The notes beneath the pieces were generated by a model, which worked only from the letters and a program-made list of their open reading frames with translations, was not told the origin of the DNA and ran no database searches. The position numbers were made by a program, and so were the translations under genes. This document shows positions 22,060 to 32,109 of a DNA stretch of 64,000 nt, one piece after another (the stretch's first letter is position 1; every line of letters begins with the position of its first letter). The stretch spans positions 186,001-250,000 of the forward strand of contig JAPNUO010000005.1 in the NCBI GenBank assembly GCA_026627065.1. Reading direction: 5' to 3'. Source of the DNA: Bacillota bacterium (lineage in GTDB: Bacteria > Bacillota > Sulfobacillia > Sulfobacillales > Sulfobacillaceae).

Positions 22060-22685
22060 TGCCGAGCGTGAACGTGTACAACTTGGCAGGCGATGTGGTC
22101 GGCGAAATCGAATTGTCGGAGCGCGTGTTTGGCGCGGAGCCGAACATTCCGTTGCTGCACCAAGCGGTGAAGGTGTATCTGGCCAACCAGCGGCGGGGCA
22201 CGGCCGACACGAAGACGCGCGGCGAAGTGCGCGGCGGCGGGCGCAAGCCATGGAAGCAAAAGGGGACGGGCCGGGCTCGCGCCGGCAGCATACGCGCCCC
22301 GCAGTGGCGGCACGGTGGGGTGGTGTTTGGCCCCCACCCGCGGGACTATAGCATGCGTTTTCCGCAAAAGATGCGTCAGGCGGCGATTCGTCAGGCCCTG
22401 AGCGCGAAACTTCGGGACAACGAGCTCATCGTGGTCGAGTCCCTCGAGTTGCCTGAGGCGAAGACCCGCGTGTTCAAGAGTGTGCTGGACCGCCTCAATT
22501 TGGGCTACAACGTGCTGGTGGTGAGCGCCAACCCGATTGAGTCCTTGAAGCGCTCGGCGCGGAATTTCAAGGATGTCCGCACGACCACGGCGCAAAGCCT
22601 AGACGTCTATAACCTATTGAAGTACCACAAGCTGGTGTTGGACCGGGAAGCAGTGGCCGCGGTGGAGGGGGTGTTTGGATCGTGA
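22059..22685 (+). CDS. rplD: 50S ribosomal protein L4
   Basis: 208 residues. The exit-tunnel loop is at about 44-100 (RRGTADTKTRGEVRGGGRKP, KGTGRARAGSIRAPQWRHGG). In gammaproteobacteria L4 represses the S10 operon; no equivalent leader is evident before rpsJ here. Start ATG 22059 overlaps the rplC stop and GGAG lies 9 bases upstream; the end overlaps rplW by 4 bases. Confidence 0.97.
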   Translation: MPSVNVYNLAGDVVGEIELSERVFGAEPNIPLLHQAVKVYLANQRRGTADTKTRGEVRGGGRKPWKQKGTGRARAGSIRAPQWRHGGVVFGPHPRDYSMRFPQKMRQAAIRQALSAKLRDNELIVVESLELPEAKTRVFKSVLDRLNLGYNVLVVSANPIESLKRSARNFKDVRTTTAQSLDVYNLLKYHKLVLDREAVAAVEGVFGS

Positions 22686-22966
22686 GTCCGTACGACGTAC
22701 TGCGTCGACCCATTATCACCGAGGCCAGCACGGACGCGATGGCGTTGAATAAGTATACCTTCGAGATCGATCCGCGGGCAAATAAGATTGAGGTGCGCAA
22801 GGCGGTCGAGGAGATCTTCAAGGTGCGCGTAGTGAAGGTCAACACGCTCTGGATGCCGGCCAAGCCCAAGCGGCGGGGAACCTCCCGGGGCTATACCTCA
22901 CGGCGCAAGAAGGCCATCGTCACCTTGGCCCCGGGGGACAGCATTGAACTCTTTGACGGAGTGTAA
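22682..22966 (+). CDS. rplW: 50S ribosomal protein L23
   Basis: 94 residues from GTG 22682 (GTGA overlap with the rplD stop). [16 protein letters not shown] and [23 protein letters not shown] identify it. L23 sits at the tunnel exit and docks trigger factor and SRP. Normal short bacterial form. Confidence 0.96.
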   Translation: MSPYDVLRRPIITEASTDAMALNKYTFEIDPRANKIEVRKAVEEIFKVRVVKVNTLWMPAKPKRRGTSRGYTSRRKKAIVTLAPGDSIELFDGV

Positions 22967-22980
22967 GGGAGGAGATCCTC

Positions 22981-23808
22981 ATGGCAGTCAGGAAGCTCAA
23001 ACCGACCTCCCCGGGCGTGCGGCAGATGACGGTGTCGACCTTCGAGGAGATTACCAAGAAGAAGCCCGAGAAATCCTTGACGCGCGGCATGCACCGCAAG
23101 GCGGGCCGGAATCATCATGGACGCATTACGGTGCGGCATCGGGGCGGGGGGACCAAACGGCGTTACCGCCTGATCGATTTTAAGCGAAAGAAGCTGGGCG
23201 TGCCCGCAGAGGTGATCGCCATTGAATACGACCCGTTTCGCACGGCGCGCATCGCTCTCTTGCAGTACGCCGACGGAGAAAAGGCCTACATCTTAGCGCC
23301 TCTTGGCCTGAAGGTTGGCGACACCGTTATGGCGGGGCCGGAGGCGGACATCAAGCCGGGCAATGCCCTGCAGCTGAAGGACATTCCGGTGGGTACGGTG
23401 GTTCACGCCGTCGAGCTCTTGCCCGGCAAAGGAGCGCAGTTGGCCCGGTCCGCGGGCACGTCCGCGCAATTGGCGGCGAAGGAAGGGCGTTACGCGCTTT
23501 TGCGGCTGCCTTCGGGCGAATTGCGCCGCGTCCTGGTTACCTGCATGGCCACAGTCGGCCAGGTCGGAAACGTGGAGCATGAAAACATCACGATAGGGAA
23601 GGCGGGCCGCAATCGCTGGCTAGGACGGCGCCCGAGCGTGCGCGGCGTGGTGATGAATCCGGTGGATCACCCGCACGGCGGAGGTGAGGGAAAGGCGCCG
23701 ATCGGGCGCAAGCACCCGGTCACCCCGTGGGGCAAGCCAGCGCTGGGAAAAAAGACGCGCAAGAAGCACAAGGCCTCCGACCGACTGATTGTCAGGAGAC
23801 GAAAGTAG
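22981..23808 (+). CDS. rplB: 50S ribosomal protein L2
   Basis: 275 residues. The N-terminal [28 protein letters not shown], and the C-terminal [19 protein letters not shown] with the His near the peptidyl transferase centre are intact. L2 is needed for subunit association and peptidyl transferase assembly. AGGGAGGAG precedes ATG 22981. Confidence 0.98.
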   Translation: MAVRKLKPTSPGVRQMTVSTFEEITKKKPEKSLTRGMHRKAGRNHHGRITVRHRGGGTKRRYRLIDFKRKKLGVPAEVIAIEYDPFRTARIALLQYADGEKAYILAPLGLKVGDTVMAGPEADIKPGNALQLKDIPVGTVVHAVELLPGKGAQLARSAGTSAQLAAKEGRYALLRLPSGELRRVLVTCMATVGQVGNVEHENITIGKAGRNRWLGRRPSVRGVVMNPVDHPHGGGEGKAPIGRKHPVTPWGKPALGKKTRKKHKASDRLIVRRRK

Positions 23809-23818
23809 AGGTGAGGGT

Positions 23819-24103
23819 ATGGGACGCTCGGTAAAGAAGGGACCCTATGTGGACCCCAGTCTTTTGAAGAAGATTCAAGCCCAGAACGCACAGCGGGAGA
23901 AGCGGGTGATTAAGACCTGGGCGCGTGCGTCCACAATCATTCCAGAGATGGTGGGGCACACCATTGCGGTGCACGACGGGCGGCGTCACGTGCCGATTTA
24001 CATTAGCGAGGAAATGGTCGGCCACAAGCTCGGGGAGTTTGCCCCGACGCGCACCTTTAAAGGGCATGCCGACAAGTCTGAGCGGTCCACGGGAATGCGT
24101 TAG
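23819..24103 (+). CDS. rpsS: 30S ribosomal protein S19
   Basis: 94 residues from ATG 23819 ([18 protein letters not shown]), behind GAGGTGAGGG; an upstream ATG at 23789 only adds rplB-overlapping residues. Core motifs [23 protein letters not shown] and [14 protein letters not shown] present. It forms part of the 30S head with S13. Confidence 0.97.
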   Translation: MGRSVKKGPYVDPSLLKKIQAQNAQREKRVIKTWARASTIIPEMVGHTIAVHDGRRHVPIYISEEMVGHKLGEFAPTRTFKGHADKSERSTGMR

Positions 24104-24114
24104 GGAGGAAAGCG

Positions 24115-24468
24115 ATGGAAGAGACAGCAGAAGCACGGGCGCATGCGCGCTTCGTACGCATCGCCCCCCGCAAGGTGCGTATCGTGGTGAATCTGGTGCG
24201 CGGCAAGAGTGTGCGCGATGCCCAGGCCATCCTGCGTCACACGCCGAAGCGCGCGTCGAAGGTCGTGGCCAAGCTCATTCAGAGCGCGGCGGCCAACGCG
24301 CAAAACAATCATGATCTCGATCCCCGCGATTTGTACGTGGCGGCCATTTGGGTCGACGGGGGGCCGATTTTGAAGCGCATTCACCCGCGCAGTCGCGGGC
24401 AGGCGTTTCCCATCAAGAAGCGGACCAGTCACATTTCGGTTGTGTTAAAGCCGCGGCATCCACAGTAA
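24115..24468 (+). CDS. rplV: 50S ribosomal protein L22
   Basis: 117 residues. [20 protein letters not shown] at the N-terminus and the tunnel beta-hairpin region near [20 protein letters not shown] at the C-terminus. Normal length, with no insertion or deletion in the hairpin of the kind linked to macrolide resistance. Starts 12 bp after rpsS behind GGGAGG. Confidence 0.97.
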   Translation: MEETAEARAHARFVRIAPRKVRIVVNLVRGKSVRDAQAILRHTPKRASKVVAKLIQSAAANAQNNHDLDPRDLYVAAIWVDGGPILKRIHPRSRGQAFPIKKRTSHISVVLKPRHPQ

Positions 24469-24479
24469 GGGGGCGAAGC

Positions 24480-25160
24480 ATGGGGCAAAAGGTACATCCG
24501 AAGGGCTTGCGACTCGGCATTATCAAAGGGTGGGACTCGCGCTGGTACAGTCCGGACAAAATGACGCCGGAGCTGTTAGGAGAGGATCACCGCATTCGGC
24601 AGTACATTAAAAAGCGGCACTACAACGCAGGCATTTCCCGCGTCGAAATTGAGCGCGGGGCGGCGAACAAACTCAAAGTGACGGTGCACACGGGCAAGCC
24701 CGGCATGGTGATCGGCAAAGGCGGCGTCGGCGTCGAACAGCTGAAGAAAGAGCTGGAGGCGCTGACCAAGCGTCAGGTCAACCTGAACATCGTGGAGGTG
24801 AAGTCGCCGGAAACCGATGCCCAGCTGGTGGCCGAGTCGGTAGCGGCGCAGCTGGAAAAGCGCATCGCGTTTAAGCGGGCGATGAAGCAGGCGGTGACGC
24901 GGGCGATGCGCCAGAATGCCAAGGGGATTAAGGTCATGGTGAGTGGTCGGCTCGGCGGGGCGGAAATTGCCCGGCGCGAGTGGACGTGGGAGGGATCGAT
25001 TCCCTTGCACACGTTAAGGGCTGATATCGACTATGGATTTGCCGAGGCGCACACCACCTACGGCGTGATCGGCGTCAAGGTGTGGATTTATAAAGGGCAG
25101 GTGCTACCCACGCAGGCCCGGCGCCCGGTAGGGCAGGCCCAGATGGAAGGGGGGCGCTAA
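24480..25160 (+). CDS. rpsC: 30S ribosomal protein S3
   Basis: 226 residues from ATG 24480 ([18 protein letters not shown]) with GGGGGCGA upstream; a longer frame from 24348 overlaps rplV without homology. The KH RNA-binding loop [18 protein letters not shown] (about 69-86) and the C-terminal [19 protein letters not shown] are intact. With S4 and S5 it forms the mRNA entry pore and helicase. Confidence 0.97.
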   Translation: MGQKVHPKGLRLGIIKGWDSRWYSPDKMTPELLGEDHRIRQYIKKRHYNAGISRVEIERGAANKLKVTVHTGKPGMVIGKGGVGVEQLKKELEALTKRQVNLNIVEVKSPETDAQLVAESVAAQLEKRIAFKRAMKQAVTRAMRQNAKGIKVMVSGRLGGAEIARREWTWEGSIPLHTLRADIDYGFAEAHTTYGVIGVKVWIYKGQVLPTQARRPVGQAQMEGGR

Positions 25161-25162
25161 GG

Positions 25163-25597
25163 GTGTTACAGCCTAAGCGGACAAAGTACCGCAAAATGCA
25201 GCGGGGCCGCATGAAGGGCCGGGCGCATCGGGGTAACCGCCTGGCGTTTGGGGAGTATGGATTGCAGGCCCTGGAGCCAGCGTGGATTACCGACCGGCAA
25301 ATTGAGGCCGCGCGTGTCGCGCTGACGCGTTATATCCGACGCGGAGGCAAGGTATGGATTACCATTTTTCCCGACAAGCCGGTGACCAAGAAACCGGCTG
25401 AGACTCGCATGGGATCGGGGAAAGGCAATGTCGAGTACTGGGTGGCTGTGGTCAAGCCCGACCGTATCATGTTTGAGCTAAGCGGCGTGCCGGAAGAGGT
25501 GGCGCGGGAGGCGATGCGGTTGGCGGCGCACAAGTTGCCCATCAAAACGCGGTTTGTGAAGCGCGAGGATATGGGAGAGAGTGCCCATGAAGCCTAA
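25163..25597 (+). CDS. rplP: 50S ribosomal protein L16
   Basis: 144 residues from GTG 25163. [19 protein letters not shown], the [20 protein letters not shown] strand and [20 protein letters not shown] loop identify it. It positions aminoacyl-tRNA near the peptidyl transferase centre. The stop lies inside the rpmC start region (11-bp overlap). Confidence 0.97.
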   Translation: MLQPKRTKYRKMQRGRMKGRAHRGNRLAFGEYGLQALEPAWITDRQIEAARVALTRYIRRGGKVWITIFPDKPVTKKPAETRMGSGKGNVEYWVAVVKPDRIMFELSGVPEEVAREAMRLAAHKLPIKTRFVKREDMGESAHEA

Positions 25598-25790
25598 CGA
25601 ATTGAGACAGATGAGCCAGGAGGAGCTGCAGGCGCAGTTGAAGTCATTAAAGGAGCAGTTATTCCGCCTGCGCTTCCAGCTGGCGACGCAACAGCTGGAG
25701 AATCCCATGCGCATTCGCCAGGTCAAGAAGGACATCGCCCGCGTGCATACCATTCTGCGCGAGCGCGAACTGAATCGAAGTGTGCAATAA
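25587..25790 (+). CDS. rpmC: 50S ribosomal protein L29
   Basis: 67 residues, two long helices: [20 protein letters not shown] and [23 protein letters not shown] 25587 is 6 bases after GGGAGAGA; an in-frame GTG 25581 would leave no spacing. It is at the tunnel exit beside L23. Confidence 0.95.
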   Translation: MKPNELRQMSQEELQAQLKSLKEQLFRLRFQLATQQLENPMRIRQVKKDIARVHTILRERELNRSVQ

Positions 25791-25804
25791 CAAGGGGGTG
25801 CAGC

Positions 25805-26068
25805 ATGGCCGAGACCAAAACCCGTCGCAAAGTGCGTGAGGGTGTGGTGGTGAGCGACAAGATGCAAAAGACCGTGGTGGTGGCAGTCGAGTCGCTGGTC
25901 ACGCACCCATTGTACGGGCGGCGCCTGCGCCGGACGAAGCGGTACAAGGCGCACGACGAGGAGAATCAGTGCAAGGTGGGAGACCGTGTGCGGATTGAAG
26001 AAACGCGTCCGCTCTCCAAGGAAAAGCGCTGGCGCGTCATCGAGATTTTGGAGCGGGCGGAGTCCTAG
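25805..26068 (+). CDS. rpsQ: 30S ribosomal protein S17
   Basis: 87 residues, OB fold. [41 protein letters not shown] and [20 protein letters not shown] are the family motifs. Primary 16S rRNA binder of the 5' domain. Starts after AAGGGGGTG. Confidence 0.97.
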   Translation: MAETKTRRKVREGVVVSDKMQKTVVVAVESLVTHPLYGRRLRRTKRYKAHDEENQCKVGDRVRIEETRPLSKEKRWRVIEILERAES

Positions 26069-26095
26069 AAAGAAAGTGTCAAGAGGAGGGTCGAC

Positions 26096-26467
26096 ATGAT
26101 TCAGCCGCAAACGCGCTTGCAAGTCGCGGACAACACCGGCGCCAAGGAGATTATGTGCATTCGCGTGCTAGGCGGGTCGTACCGCAAGTACGGCAACATT
26201 GGAGACGTCATCGTGGCGTCAGTCAAATCCGCTTCGCCCGGGGGCGTGGTTAAAAAAGGCGACGTCGTCAAGGCCGTCATCGTGCGGACAAAGACGGGCT
26301 GCCGGCGCAGCGACGGCTCGCACATCAAGTTCGACGAAAATGCTGCGGTCATTTTGCGCGGGGACGAGAAGGAGCCTCGAGGGACGCGCATTTTTGGGCC
26401 GGTGGCGCGCGAGCTCAGGGAACGCGACTTTATGAAAATTATTTCACTGGCGCCCGAGGTATTGTAG
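26096..26467 (+). CDS. rplN: 50S ribosomal protein L14
   Basis: 123 residues. [40 protein letters not shown] and the C-terminal [20 protein letters not shown] are typical. It forms part of the intersubunit bridge and the binding platform for silencing factor RsfS. Preceded by AGAGGAGGG. Confidence 0.97.
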   Translation: MIQPQTRLQVADNTGAKEIMCIRVLGGSYRKYGNIGDVIVASVKSASPGGVVKKGDVVKAVIVRTKTGCRRSDGSHIKFDENAAVILRGDEKEPRGTRIFGPVARELRERDFMKIISLAPEVL

Positions 26468-26486
26468 CGGGGAAGGAGGGCTAGGG

Positions 26487-26798
26487 GTGCACGTCAAAAG
26501 AGGCGATACGGTGCGGGTGATTAATGGCCGCGACCGGGGCAAGGAAGGGCAGATCATTCGTGCCATCCCCAAAGAAAACCGGGTTGTGGTCGAAAAGGTG
26601 AATTTGGTGAAGCGGCATCAGCGGCCCACCCCGGAGTTCCCCGAGGGCGGCATCATTACCAAGGAAGCGCCCATTCACGTGTCGAACGTTATGATTGTGT
26701 GCAAGTCTTGCAAGAAGCCCACCCGGATTGGCCACAAGTTTCTGGAGGACGGCAAGAAAGTGCGGGTGTGCAAGAAATGCGGGGCAACGCTGGATTAG
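26487..26798 (+). CDS. rplX: 50S ribosomal protein L24 (zinc-finger form)
   Basis: 103 residues from GTG 26487 behind GGAAGGAGGG. N-terminal KOW motif (RGDTVRVINGRDRGKEGQII). The C-terminal third carries CKSC and CKKC separated by about 20 residues (about 72-96), a four-Cys ribbon that many L24 proteins keep. L24 initiates 50S assembly. Confidence 0.96.
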   Translation: MHVKRGDTVRVINGRDRGKEGQIIRAIPKENRVVVEKVNLVKRHQRPTPEFPEGGIITKEAPIHVSNVMIVCKSCKKPTRIGHKFLEDGKKVRVCKKCGATLD

Positions 26799-26816
26799 GA
26801 GCGGAGGAGCAAAGTC

Positions 26817-27368
26817 ATGCCAATTGAGTCGGCACTCAAGGAGCGGTATGAACGGGAAGTGGTGCCAGCGCTCATGGAGCGCTTTCACTACAAAAACCGG
26901 ATGGAAGTGCCCAAAATGGCGAAGATTGTCATCAACATGGGCATCGGGGAAGCGGTAGGCAACCCGAAGGCGCTCGATGCGGCGGTGGAGGACTTGGCGC
27001 GCATCAGCGGGCAAAAGCCGCTGGTGACGCGGGCGAAAAAGTCCGTCGCGTCGTTTAAGATCCGCGCCGGTATGCCGATTGGGGCCAAAGTGACGTTGCG
27101 GGGCCAGCGCATGTACGACTTCCTGGAAAAATTGTTCTACATCGCGCTGCCGCGTGTGCGGGACTTCCGGGGGCTGCCGCTTCGGGGCTTCGACGGCCGG
27201 GGGAGCTACACCCTGGGAATACGGGAGCACATCATTTTTCCAGAGATTGAGTACGACAAGGTGGACCGCATCCGAGGGATGGATGTGACGTTGGTGACCA
27301 CTGCCAACACGGATGAAGAAGCGCGGCTGTTGCTGACCATGTTGGGGATGCCGCTGCAAGAACGGTAG
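26817..27368 (+). CDS. rplE: 50S ribosomal protein L5
   Basis: 183 residues. Recognised by [55 protein letters not shown] and the [20 protein letters not shown] end. It binds 5S rRNA and contacts the P-site tRNA and S13. GGAGGAG precedes ATG 26817. Confidence 0.97.
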   Translation: MPIESALKERYEREVVPALMERFHYKNRMEVPKMAKIVINMGIGEAVGNPKALDAAVEDLARISGQKPLVTRAKKSVASFKIRAGMPIGAKVTLRGQRMYDFLEKLFYIALPRVRDFRGLPLRGFDGRGSYTLGIREHIIFPEIEYDKVDRIRGMDVTLVTTANTDEEARLLLTMLGMPLQER

Positions 27369-27379
27369 GGAGGTGGAGC

Positions 27380-27565
27380 ATGGCTAGAAAGGCGCTCATC
27401 GTCAAAGCCCAGCGCAAGCCGAAATATCGGGTGCGTCAATACCACCGTTGTCAGCTGTGCGGGCGGCCGCGGGGGTACCTGAGGGATTTCGGTTTGTGCC
27501 GTCTTTGTTTTCGTCAGTTGGCGCATCGTGGGGAAATTCCCGGGGTCCGCAAGGCGAGCTGGTAA
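27380..27565 (+). CDS. rpsN: 30S ribosomal protein S14, zinc type
   Basis: 61 residues, the short S14 with a zinc ribbon: [20 protein letters not shown] (C-x2-C-x12-C-x2-C), ending in [17 protein letters not shown]. This is the ancestral C+ version in the standard spc-operon place between rplE and rpsH; the long Cys-free paralogue used under zinc starvation in some Bacillota is not in the window. Confidence 0.97.
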   Translation: MARKALIVKAQRKPKYRVRQYHRCQLCGRPRGYLRDFGLCRLCFRQLAHRGEIPGVRKASW

Positions 27566-27593
27566 GATCGGGAAGAAGGAAGGGAGGATCGAC

Positions 27594-27986
27594 GTGACAG
27601 ATCCCATTGCGGATATGCTGACGCGCATTCGTAACGCCAATATTGTCTACCGCGAGGTTGTGGATGTGCCATCGTCGCGGATGAAGCGGGCGTTGGCCGA
27701 CATTCTCAAGCAGGAGGGCTACATTCGCGATTACGAGCTGATCGAAGACGGCAAGCAGGGCGTTTTGCGCATTCACCTGAAATATGGGGCCAATCGCGAG
27801 CGAGTCATTAGCGGACTGAAGCGCATCAGCCGGCCGGGGCTGAGAGTCTACGCCGGATATGACGAGTTGCCGCGCGTGCTAGGCGGTCTCGGCATTGCCA
27901 TTATCTCCACGTCACGAGGCGTGATGACAGAGAAGCAGGCACGTGAACTGCGCATCGGCGGCGAAGTGTTATGTTACGTGTGGTGA
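27594..27986 (+). CDS. rpsH: 30S ribosomal protein S8
   Basis: 130 residues from GTG 27594 ([16 protein letters not shown]) behind GGGAGGA; the upstream frame has no homology. C-terminal [32 protein letters not shown] is the family signature. Binds the central domain of 16S rRNA. Confidence 0.97.
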   Translation: MTDPIADMLTRIRNANIVYREVVDVPSSRMKRALADILKQEGYIRDYELIEDGKQGVLRIHLKYGANRERVISGLKRISRPGLRVYAGYDELPRVLGGLGIAIISTSRGVMTEKQARELRIGGEVLCYVW

Positions 27987-28053
27987 GCGCAAAGCGCGGC
28001 GTCGGGTGCTACCTGGGCTGCGAGCTTTACGCGAGGAAAGGGAAGGGACAGCC

Positions 28054-28593
28054 ATGTCACGGATAGGGAAGCAGCCGATCACCGTTCCCAATGGGGTGGA
28101 GATTACGGTGGAAGGCCAAACTGTCCGGGTCAAGGGCGCCAAGGGCACACTGGAGCGCACCTTGAGGCCGGAGGTTCGGGTAGAGGTCGAGGGATCCACG
28201 GTCCGCGTGGTGCCGACGGAGGACAGCGGCACGGCCCGAGCGCAGTGGGGCCTCTCGCGCACGCTGGTGGCGAACATGATCGAGGGGGTCTCCAAGGGTT
28301 TTGAAAAGCAGCTCGAACTGTCCGGCGTCGGATACCGGGCATCCAAGCAGGGACAGACACTCGTGCTGACGGTAGGATTCTCTCATCCGGTTCACATTGA
28401 GGCACCCCCCGGGATCGAGTTTGAGGTGCCGAACCCGACTAACATCATTGTGAAGGGCTACAACAAGGAAACCGTGGGGGAGATCGCGGCGAAGATCCGT
28501 TCGGTGCGGCCCCCGGAACCCTACAAGGGAAAAGGCATTCGCTACAGGGACGAGCGGATTCGGCGCAAGGTCGGCAAGACTGGAAAGAAATGA
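28054..28593 (+). CDS. rplF: 50S ribosomal protein L6
   Basis: 179 residues from ATG 28054 ([20 protein letters not shown]), 67 bp after rpsH and behind GAAAGGGAAGGG. Two related domains; the C-terminal one ends [22 protein letters not shown]. It lies near the factor-binding site. The frame start upstream at 27943 has no homology. Confidence 0.97.
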   Translation: MSRIGKQPITVPNGVEITVEGQTVRVKGAKGTLERTLRPEVRVEVEGSTVRVVPTEDSGTARAQWGLSRTLVANMIEGVSKGFEKQLELSGVGYRASKQGQTLVLTVGFSHPVHIEAPPGIEFEVPNPTNIIVKGYNKETVGEIAAKIRSVRPPEPYKGKGIRYRDERIRRKVGKTGKK

Positions 28594-28603
28594 GGGACGC
28601 ACA

Positions 28604-28969
28604 GTGATTAAGCGGTTTGACAGGAACGCGGCGCGCAAAAAACGGCATTACCGCATTCGAGCGCGGATTTCGGGAACGCCGGAGCGCCCGCGCCTTAATG
28701 TCTATCGTTCCAATCTCAACATTTACGCCCAGGTCATCGACGATACCTGCGGGCACACATTGGCTTCGGCCTCCACGCTTGAGCCGGCCTTGAAGGCGAT
28801 GCCCGGGCGATTGACGGTGGAAAAGGCGCGCGAGGTGGGGCGCCTCGTGGGGGAGCGGGCGCGCCAGAAGGGCATAGTGAAGGTCGTCTTTGACCGGGGC
28901 GGCTATCGCTATCACGGGCGCGTAAAGGCGCTGGCGGACGGGGCGCGCGAAGCGGGACTAGAATTTTAA
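28604..28969 (+). CDS. rplR: 50S ribosomal protein L18
   Basis: 121 residues from GTG 28604. Basic N-terminus ([24 protein letters not shown]) and [28 protein letters not shown] end. Binds 5S rRNA with L5. The ribosome-binding purines (GAGGGACG) overlap the rplF stop. Confidence 0.96.
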   Translation: MIKRFDRNAARKKRHYRIRARISGTPERPRLNVYRSNLNIYAQVIDDTCGHTLASASTLEPALKAMPGRLTVEKAREVGRLVGERARQKGIVKVVFDRGGYRYHGRVKALADGAREAGLEF

Positions 28970-28990
28970 CGAGGAGCTAAGGGGGTTACT

Positions 28991-29527
28991 ATGGCACGAG
29001 GACAAACGCCAGCGGGCGACGAGAAGCGCGGTGCGGGCGAGCTCAAGGAACGCGTAGTGTCCATCAACCGGGTGGCGAAAGTGGTGAAGGGCGGTCGCCG
29101 CTTTAGCTTTAGCGCCTTGGTGGTGGTCGGCGATGAGGATGGCAGGGTCGGTGTGGGACTGGGCAAGGCGGCCGAGATTCCGGAAGCCATCCGCAAAGGG
29201 GTCGAGGACGCCAAGAAGCATATGATCACGGTGCCGCGGCTGGGAACGACCATTCCTCATCAAGTCATTGGCGTGTTTGGGGCCGGCCGCGTGCTCATCA
29301 AGCCGGCGGCACCAGGCACCGGGGTGATCGCGGGCGGTCCGGTCCGGGCCGTGCTGGAAGCTGCTGGGGTGCACGATGTGCTGACCAAGTCGTTGGGCAC
29401 ATCCAATCCCAACAATGTCGTGGCGGCGACGATCGAGGGCTTGAAGCAGTTGAAAAGCGCACATCACCTGGCCAAGCTTCGGGGGCTGACCGTGCGGCAA
29501 GTGCTGGAGGGAGCGCATCATGGCTAA
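28991..29527 (+). CDS. rpsE: 30S ribosomal protein S5
   Basis: 178 residues. [40 protein letters not shown] and [20 protein letters not shown]. Double-stranded RNA-binding fold at the mRNA entry; positions of fidelity mutations appear normal. Last bases overlap rpmD by 8. Confidence 0.97.
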   Translation: MARGQTPAGDEKRGAGELKERVVSINRVAKVVKGGRRFSFSALVVVGDEDGRVGVGLGKAAEIPEAIRKGVEDAKKHMITVPRLGTTIPHQVIGVFGAGRVLIKPAAPGTGVIAGGPVRAVLEAAGVHDVLTKSLGTSNPNNVVAATIEGLKQLKSAHHLAKLRGLTVRQVLEGAHHG

Positions 29528-29714
29528 GTTGCGCATTACGTTGGTCAAGAGCCCCATCGGTTATGCAAAGGACCAAAAAGCGACGGTGCGCTCGCTAGGG
29601 CTGCGCAAAATGTGGCACAGCGTCGAGCATCAGGACAATCCTTCGATTCGCGGAATGGTGCACAAGGTTCGCCATTTGGTGAAGGTGGAGGAAATTGAGG
29701 AGGGAGCAGAGTAA
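29520..29714 (+). CDS. rpmD: 50S ribosomal protein L30
   Basis: 64 residues: [40 protein letters not shown]. Compact one-domain form with a short acidic tail (EEIEEGAE). It overlaps rpsE and touches rplO (TAA directly followed by ATG). Confidence 0.95.
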   Translation: MAKLRITLVKSPIGYAKDQKATVRSLGLRKMWHSVEHQDNPSIRGMVHKVRHLVKVEEIEEGAE

Positions 29715-30152
29715 ATGCGCTTGCACGAGTTAAGGCCCGCGCCGGGCTCGAACGTGAAGAAAACGCGCCGCGGCCGCGGGCTCGGGTCCGGCTTAGGAAA
29801 GACGGCGGGCCGAGGCCACAAGGGTCAAAAAGCGCGGTCGGGCGGCACCATTCGGCCCGGTTTCGAGGGCGGGCAAATGCCCCTTCAACGGCGGCTACCC
29901 AAGCGAGGGTTCAAGAATCCGTTTCGGGTGGAATATGAAGTGGTCAACGTGAAGGAGCTCAACCGGTTTGAGCCCGACAGCGTGGTCACCGTGGAGCGGC
30001 TGAAGGAGGCACGTTTGGTAAGGCGCAACCTTCCCGTCAAAATCTTGGGCGACGGCGAGTTGGATCGGGCCCTGGTGGTGCAAGCCCACGCGTTTTCCAA
30101 GTCGGCCAAGGAAAAGATCGAGGCGGCTTCGGGTCGGGTCGAGGTGATTTAG
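29715..30152 (+). CDS. rplO: 50S ribosomal protein L15
   Basis: 145 residues. [38 protein letters not shown] and [20 protein letters not shown] give the long basic extension that penetrates 23S rRNA. Begins at the base after the rpmD stop; its ribosome binding site (GAGGAGGGAG) is inside rpmD. Confidence 0.97.
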   Translation: MRLHELRPAPGSNVKKTRRGRGLGSGLGKTAGRGHKGQKARSGGTIRPGFEGGQMPLQRRLPKRGFKNPFRVEYEVVNVKELNRFEPDSVVTVERLKEARLVRRNLPVKILGDGELDRALVVQAHAFSKSAKEKIEAASGRVEVI

Positions 30153-31439
30153 GTGGCCCAAAACGCGATGATGGGGGCGCTTCGGGGCTCTCAGCTGACC
30201 CAGCGGCTCTTGTTCACGCTGGCCATGTTGGTGGTGTTTCGGCTGGGGGTCCACATCCCGATTCCCGGGGTGAACGCCAGCGTGATTCAGCAGCTGTTTA
30301 AGCAAGGGGCCAGCATCTTTTCGCTGCTGAATTTGTTTAGCGGCGGAGCGACCGCGACGCTGTCCATTTTTGCCCTCAGCATTGTGCCGTACATTAACGC
30401 CAGCATTATTATGCAGCTGATGACGGTGGTCATTCCCCAAGTGGAGGAGTGGACCAAGGAAGGCGAAGAGGGCCAGAAAAAAATGACCCAATGGACGCGA
30501 TGGCTCTCCATTGGGCTCGGGTTTCTGCAGTCGCTGGGCATTTCCTATTATCTCTACCGATACACGTCGTCGAGCGGACAATACGTCTACGTGCACCATA
30601 CCATCGGGATGTTGTTCTTTACCGCCTTTATGTTGCTGACGGGATCGACCTTCTTGATGTGGATCGGAGAGCGGATCAGCGAACGCGGCATAGGCAATGG
30701 CATCTCCATGCTGGTGATGTTTGGGATTTTGTCTCGTCTTCCGTACGGTCTTGAAATCCTGGCCAAATATGTCACGGCCGGCATTCTGACTGTGCCCAAG
30801 CTGGTGATTTTTCTGGTGGTAGCGTTGCTCATCATTGCCGCGGTGGTGTATGTGAACGAAGGGCAGCGCAAGATTCCGGTGCAATACCCCAAGCGCGTGG
30901 TGGGCCGGCGCATTTACCAGGGGCAAAACACGCATTTGCCGATTCGCGTCAACCAGGCCGGCGTCATTCCGGTTATTTTCGCGATATCGCTCCTCATTTT
31001 GCCCTACACCATTGCGCAGTTCTTCCACGGCAATTGGGTGACGGTGTTCGAGCAATATTTTGGATTCACCACCCCCATCTACATCATCCTAGAATTCTTG
31101 CTGGTGGTTGTTTTTACGTTTTTCTACACCCAAGTGGTATTTAAGGTTGACGACGTGGCGGACAACCTCAAGAAGGCGGGGGGGCACATTCCAGGCATTC
31201 GACCAGGCAAACCAACGGCGGACTATCTCGGGAAGGTGAGCGGCCGGCTCACGCTGATCGGCGCGATCTTTCTGGGATTGGTGGCCATTTTACCGAGCCT
31301 CATCAGCATCGCCATGGGGATTAGCAACCTCTACTTTGGCGGCACCTCGCTGTTGATCATCGTCGGCGTGTCCTTGGATACCCTGAAGCAAATGCAAGCG
31401 CAGATGATCATGCACCAATACCAAGGCTTTATGAAGTAA
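30153..31439 (+). CDS. secY: Protein translocase subunit SecY
   Basis: 428 residues, ten hydrophobic segments. FRLGVHIPIPGVNASVI (first segment and plug region), SIFALSIVPYINASIIMQL, GERISERGIGNGISMLVMFG, KRVVGRRIYQGQNTHLPIRV with the conserved Arg-rich cytosolic loop C5, and ADNLKKAGGHIPGIRPGKPT (loop C6). It forms the SecYEG channel. GTG 30153 directly follows the rplO stop, so translation is coupled. Confidence 0.98.
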   Translation: MAQNAMMGALRGSQLTQRLLFTLAMLVVFRLGVHIPIPGVNASVIQQLFKQGASIFSLLNLFSGGATATLSIFALSIVPYINASIIMQLMTVVIPQVEEWTKEGEEGQKKMTQWTRWLSIGLGFLQSLGISYYLYRYTSSSGQYVYVHHTIGMLFFTAFMLLTGSTFLMWIGERISERGIGNGISMLVMFGILSRLPYGLEILAKYVTAGILTVPKLVIFLVVALLIIAAVVYVNEGQRKIPVQYPKRVVGRRIYQGQNTHLPIRVNQAGVIPVIFAISLLILPYTIAQFFHGNWVTVFEQYFGFTTPIYIILEFLLVVVFTFFYTQVVFKVDDVADNLKKAGGHIPGIRPGKPTADYLGKVSGRLTLIGAIFLGLVAILPSLISIAMGISNLYFGGTSLLIIVGVSLDTLKQMQAQMIMHQYQGFMK

Positions 31440-31455
31440 CGAGGGGGGCATAGGT

Positions 31456-32109
31456 ATGCGTCTCGTTCTTTTAGGCCCCCCGGGCTCTGGGAAGGGCACT
31501 CAGGCGCAAAAACTCGCGGAAGCCCTAGGCATCTTGCATGTCTCGACGGGCGACCTGTTTCGCCGCCATTTAAGAGAGGGCACGGCTCTGGGACAGCTGG
31601 CCAAGCGCTACATGGACGAGGGCACCTTAGTGCCGGACGACGTGACCGAGTCGATGGTCCAAGAGCGGCTGCGCGATTCCGACGCCGAGGCTGGATTTGT
31701 TTTGGATGGGTTTCCGCGCAATCTGGCCCAGGCCCGTCATTTTGACGGCTATTTGCGCGACGTCGGTCAGGCGCTTGATGCGGTGCTGTATCTCAACGTG
31801 CCGTCTCCGGTGGTCGTTGAGCGGCTGACCGGTCGCCGCGTCTGTTCGCGCTGCGGCGCGAATTACCATGTGCGCTTTCATCCGCCGCAAGTGGCGGGAG
31901 TTTGCGACCTTTGCCAAGCGCCCCTCGTCCAGCGACCCGACGACCGCGAAGACACGGTACTCCGGCGACTGGCCGTGTACGAGGAGGAGACGGCTCCGCT
32001 GATTGCTTTTTACCGGCAACAGCATCTTGTGCGCGAATACGACGGGACGGCCCCCGTGGATGCCGTGACCGCGGCCATTTTAGAAAGTCTGGGCGACGCG
32101 GATGATTGA
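31456..32109 (+). CDS. adk: Adenylate kinase, zinc-LID type
   Basis: 217 residues. P-loop LLGPPGSGKGTQA (about 5-17), STGDLFRRHL, FVLDGFPRNLAQA. The LID domain has CSRCGANYH and CDLCQAPL (C-x2-C ... C-x2-C), the structural zinc site of Gram-positive enzymes. It interconverts ATP + AMP and 2 ADP. Overlaps map by 8 bases. Confidence 0.97.
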   Translation: MRLVLLGPPGSGKGTQAQKLAEALGILHVSTGDLFRRHLREGTALGQLAKRYMDEGTLVPDDVTESMVQERLRDSDAEAGFVLDGFPRNLAQARHFDGYLRDVGQALDAVLYLNVPSPVVVERLTGRRVCSRCGANYHVRFHPPQVAGVCDLCQAPLVQRPDDREDTVLRRLAVYEEETAPLIAFYRQQHLVREYDGTAPVDAVTAAILESLGDADD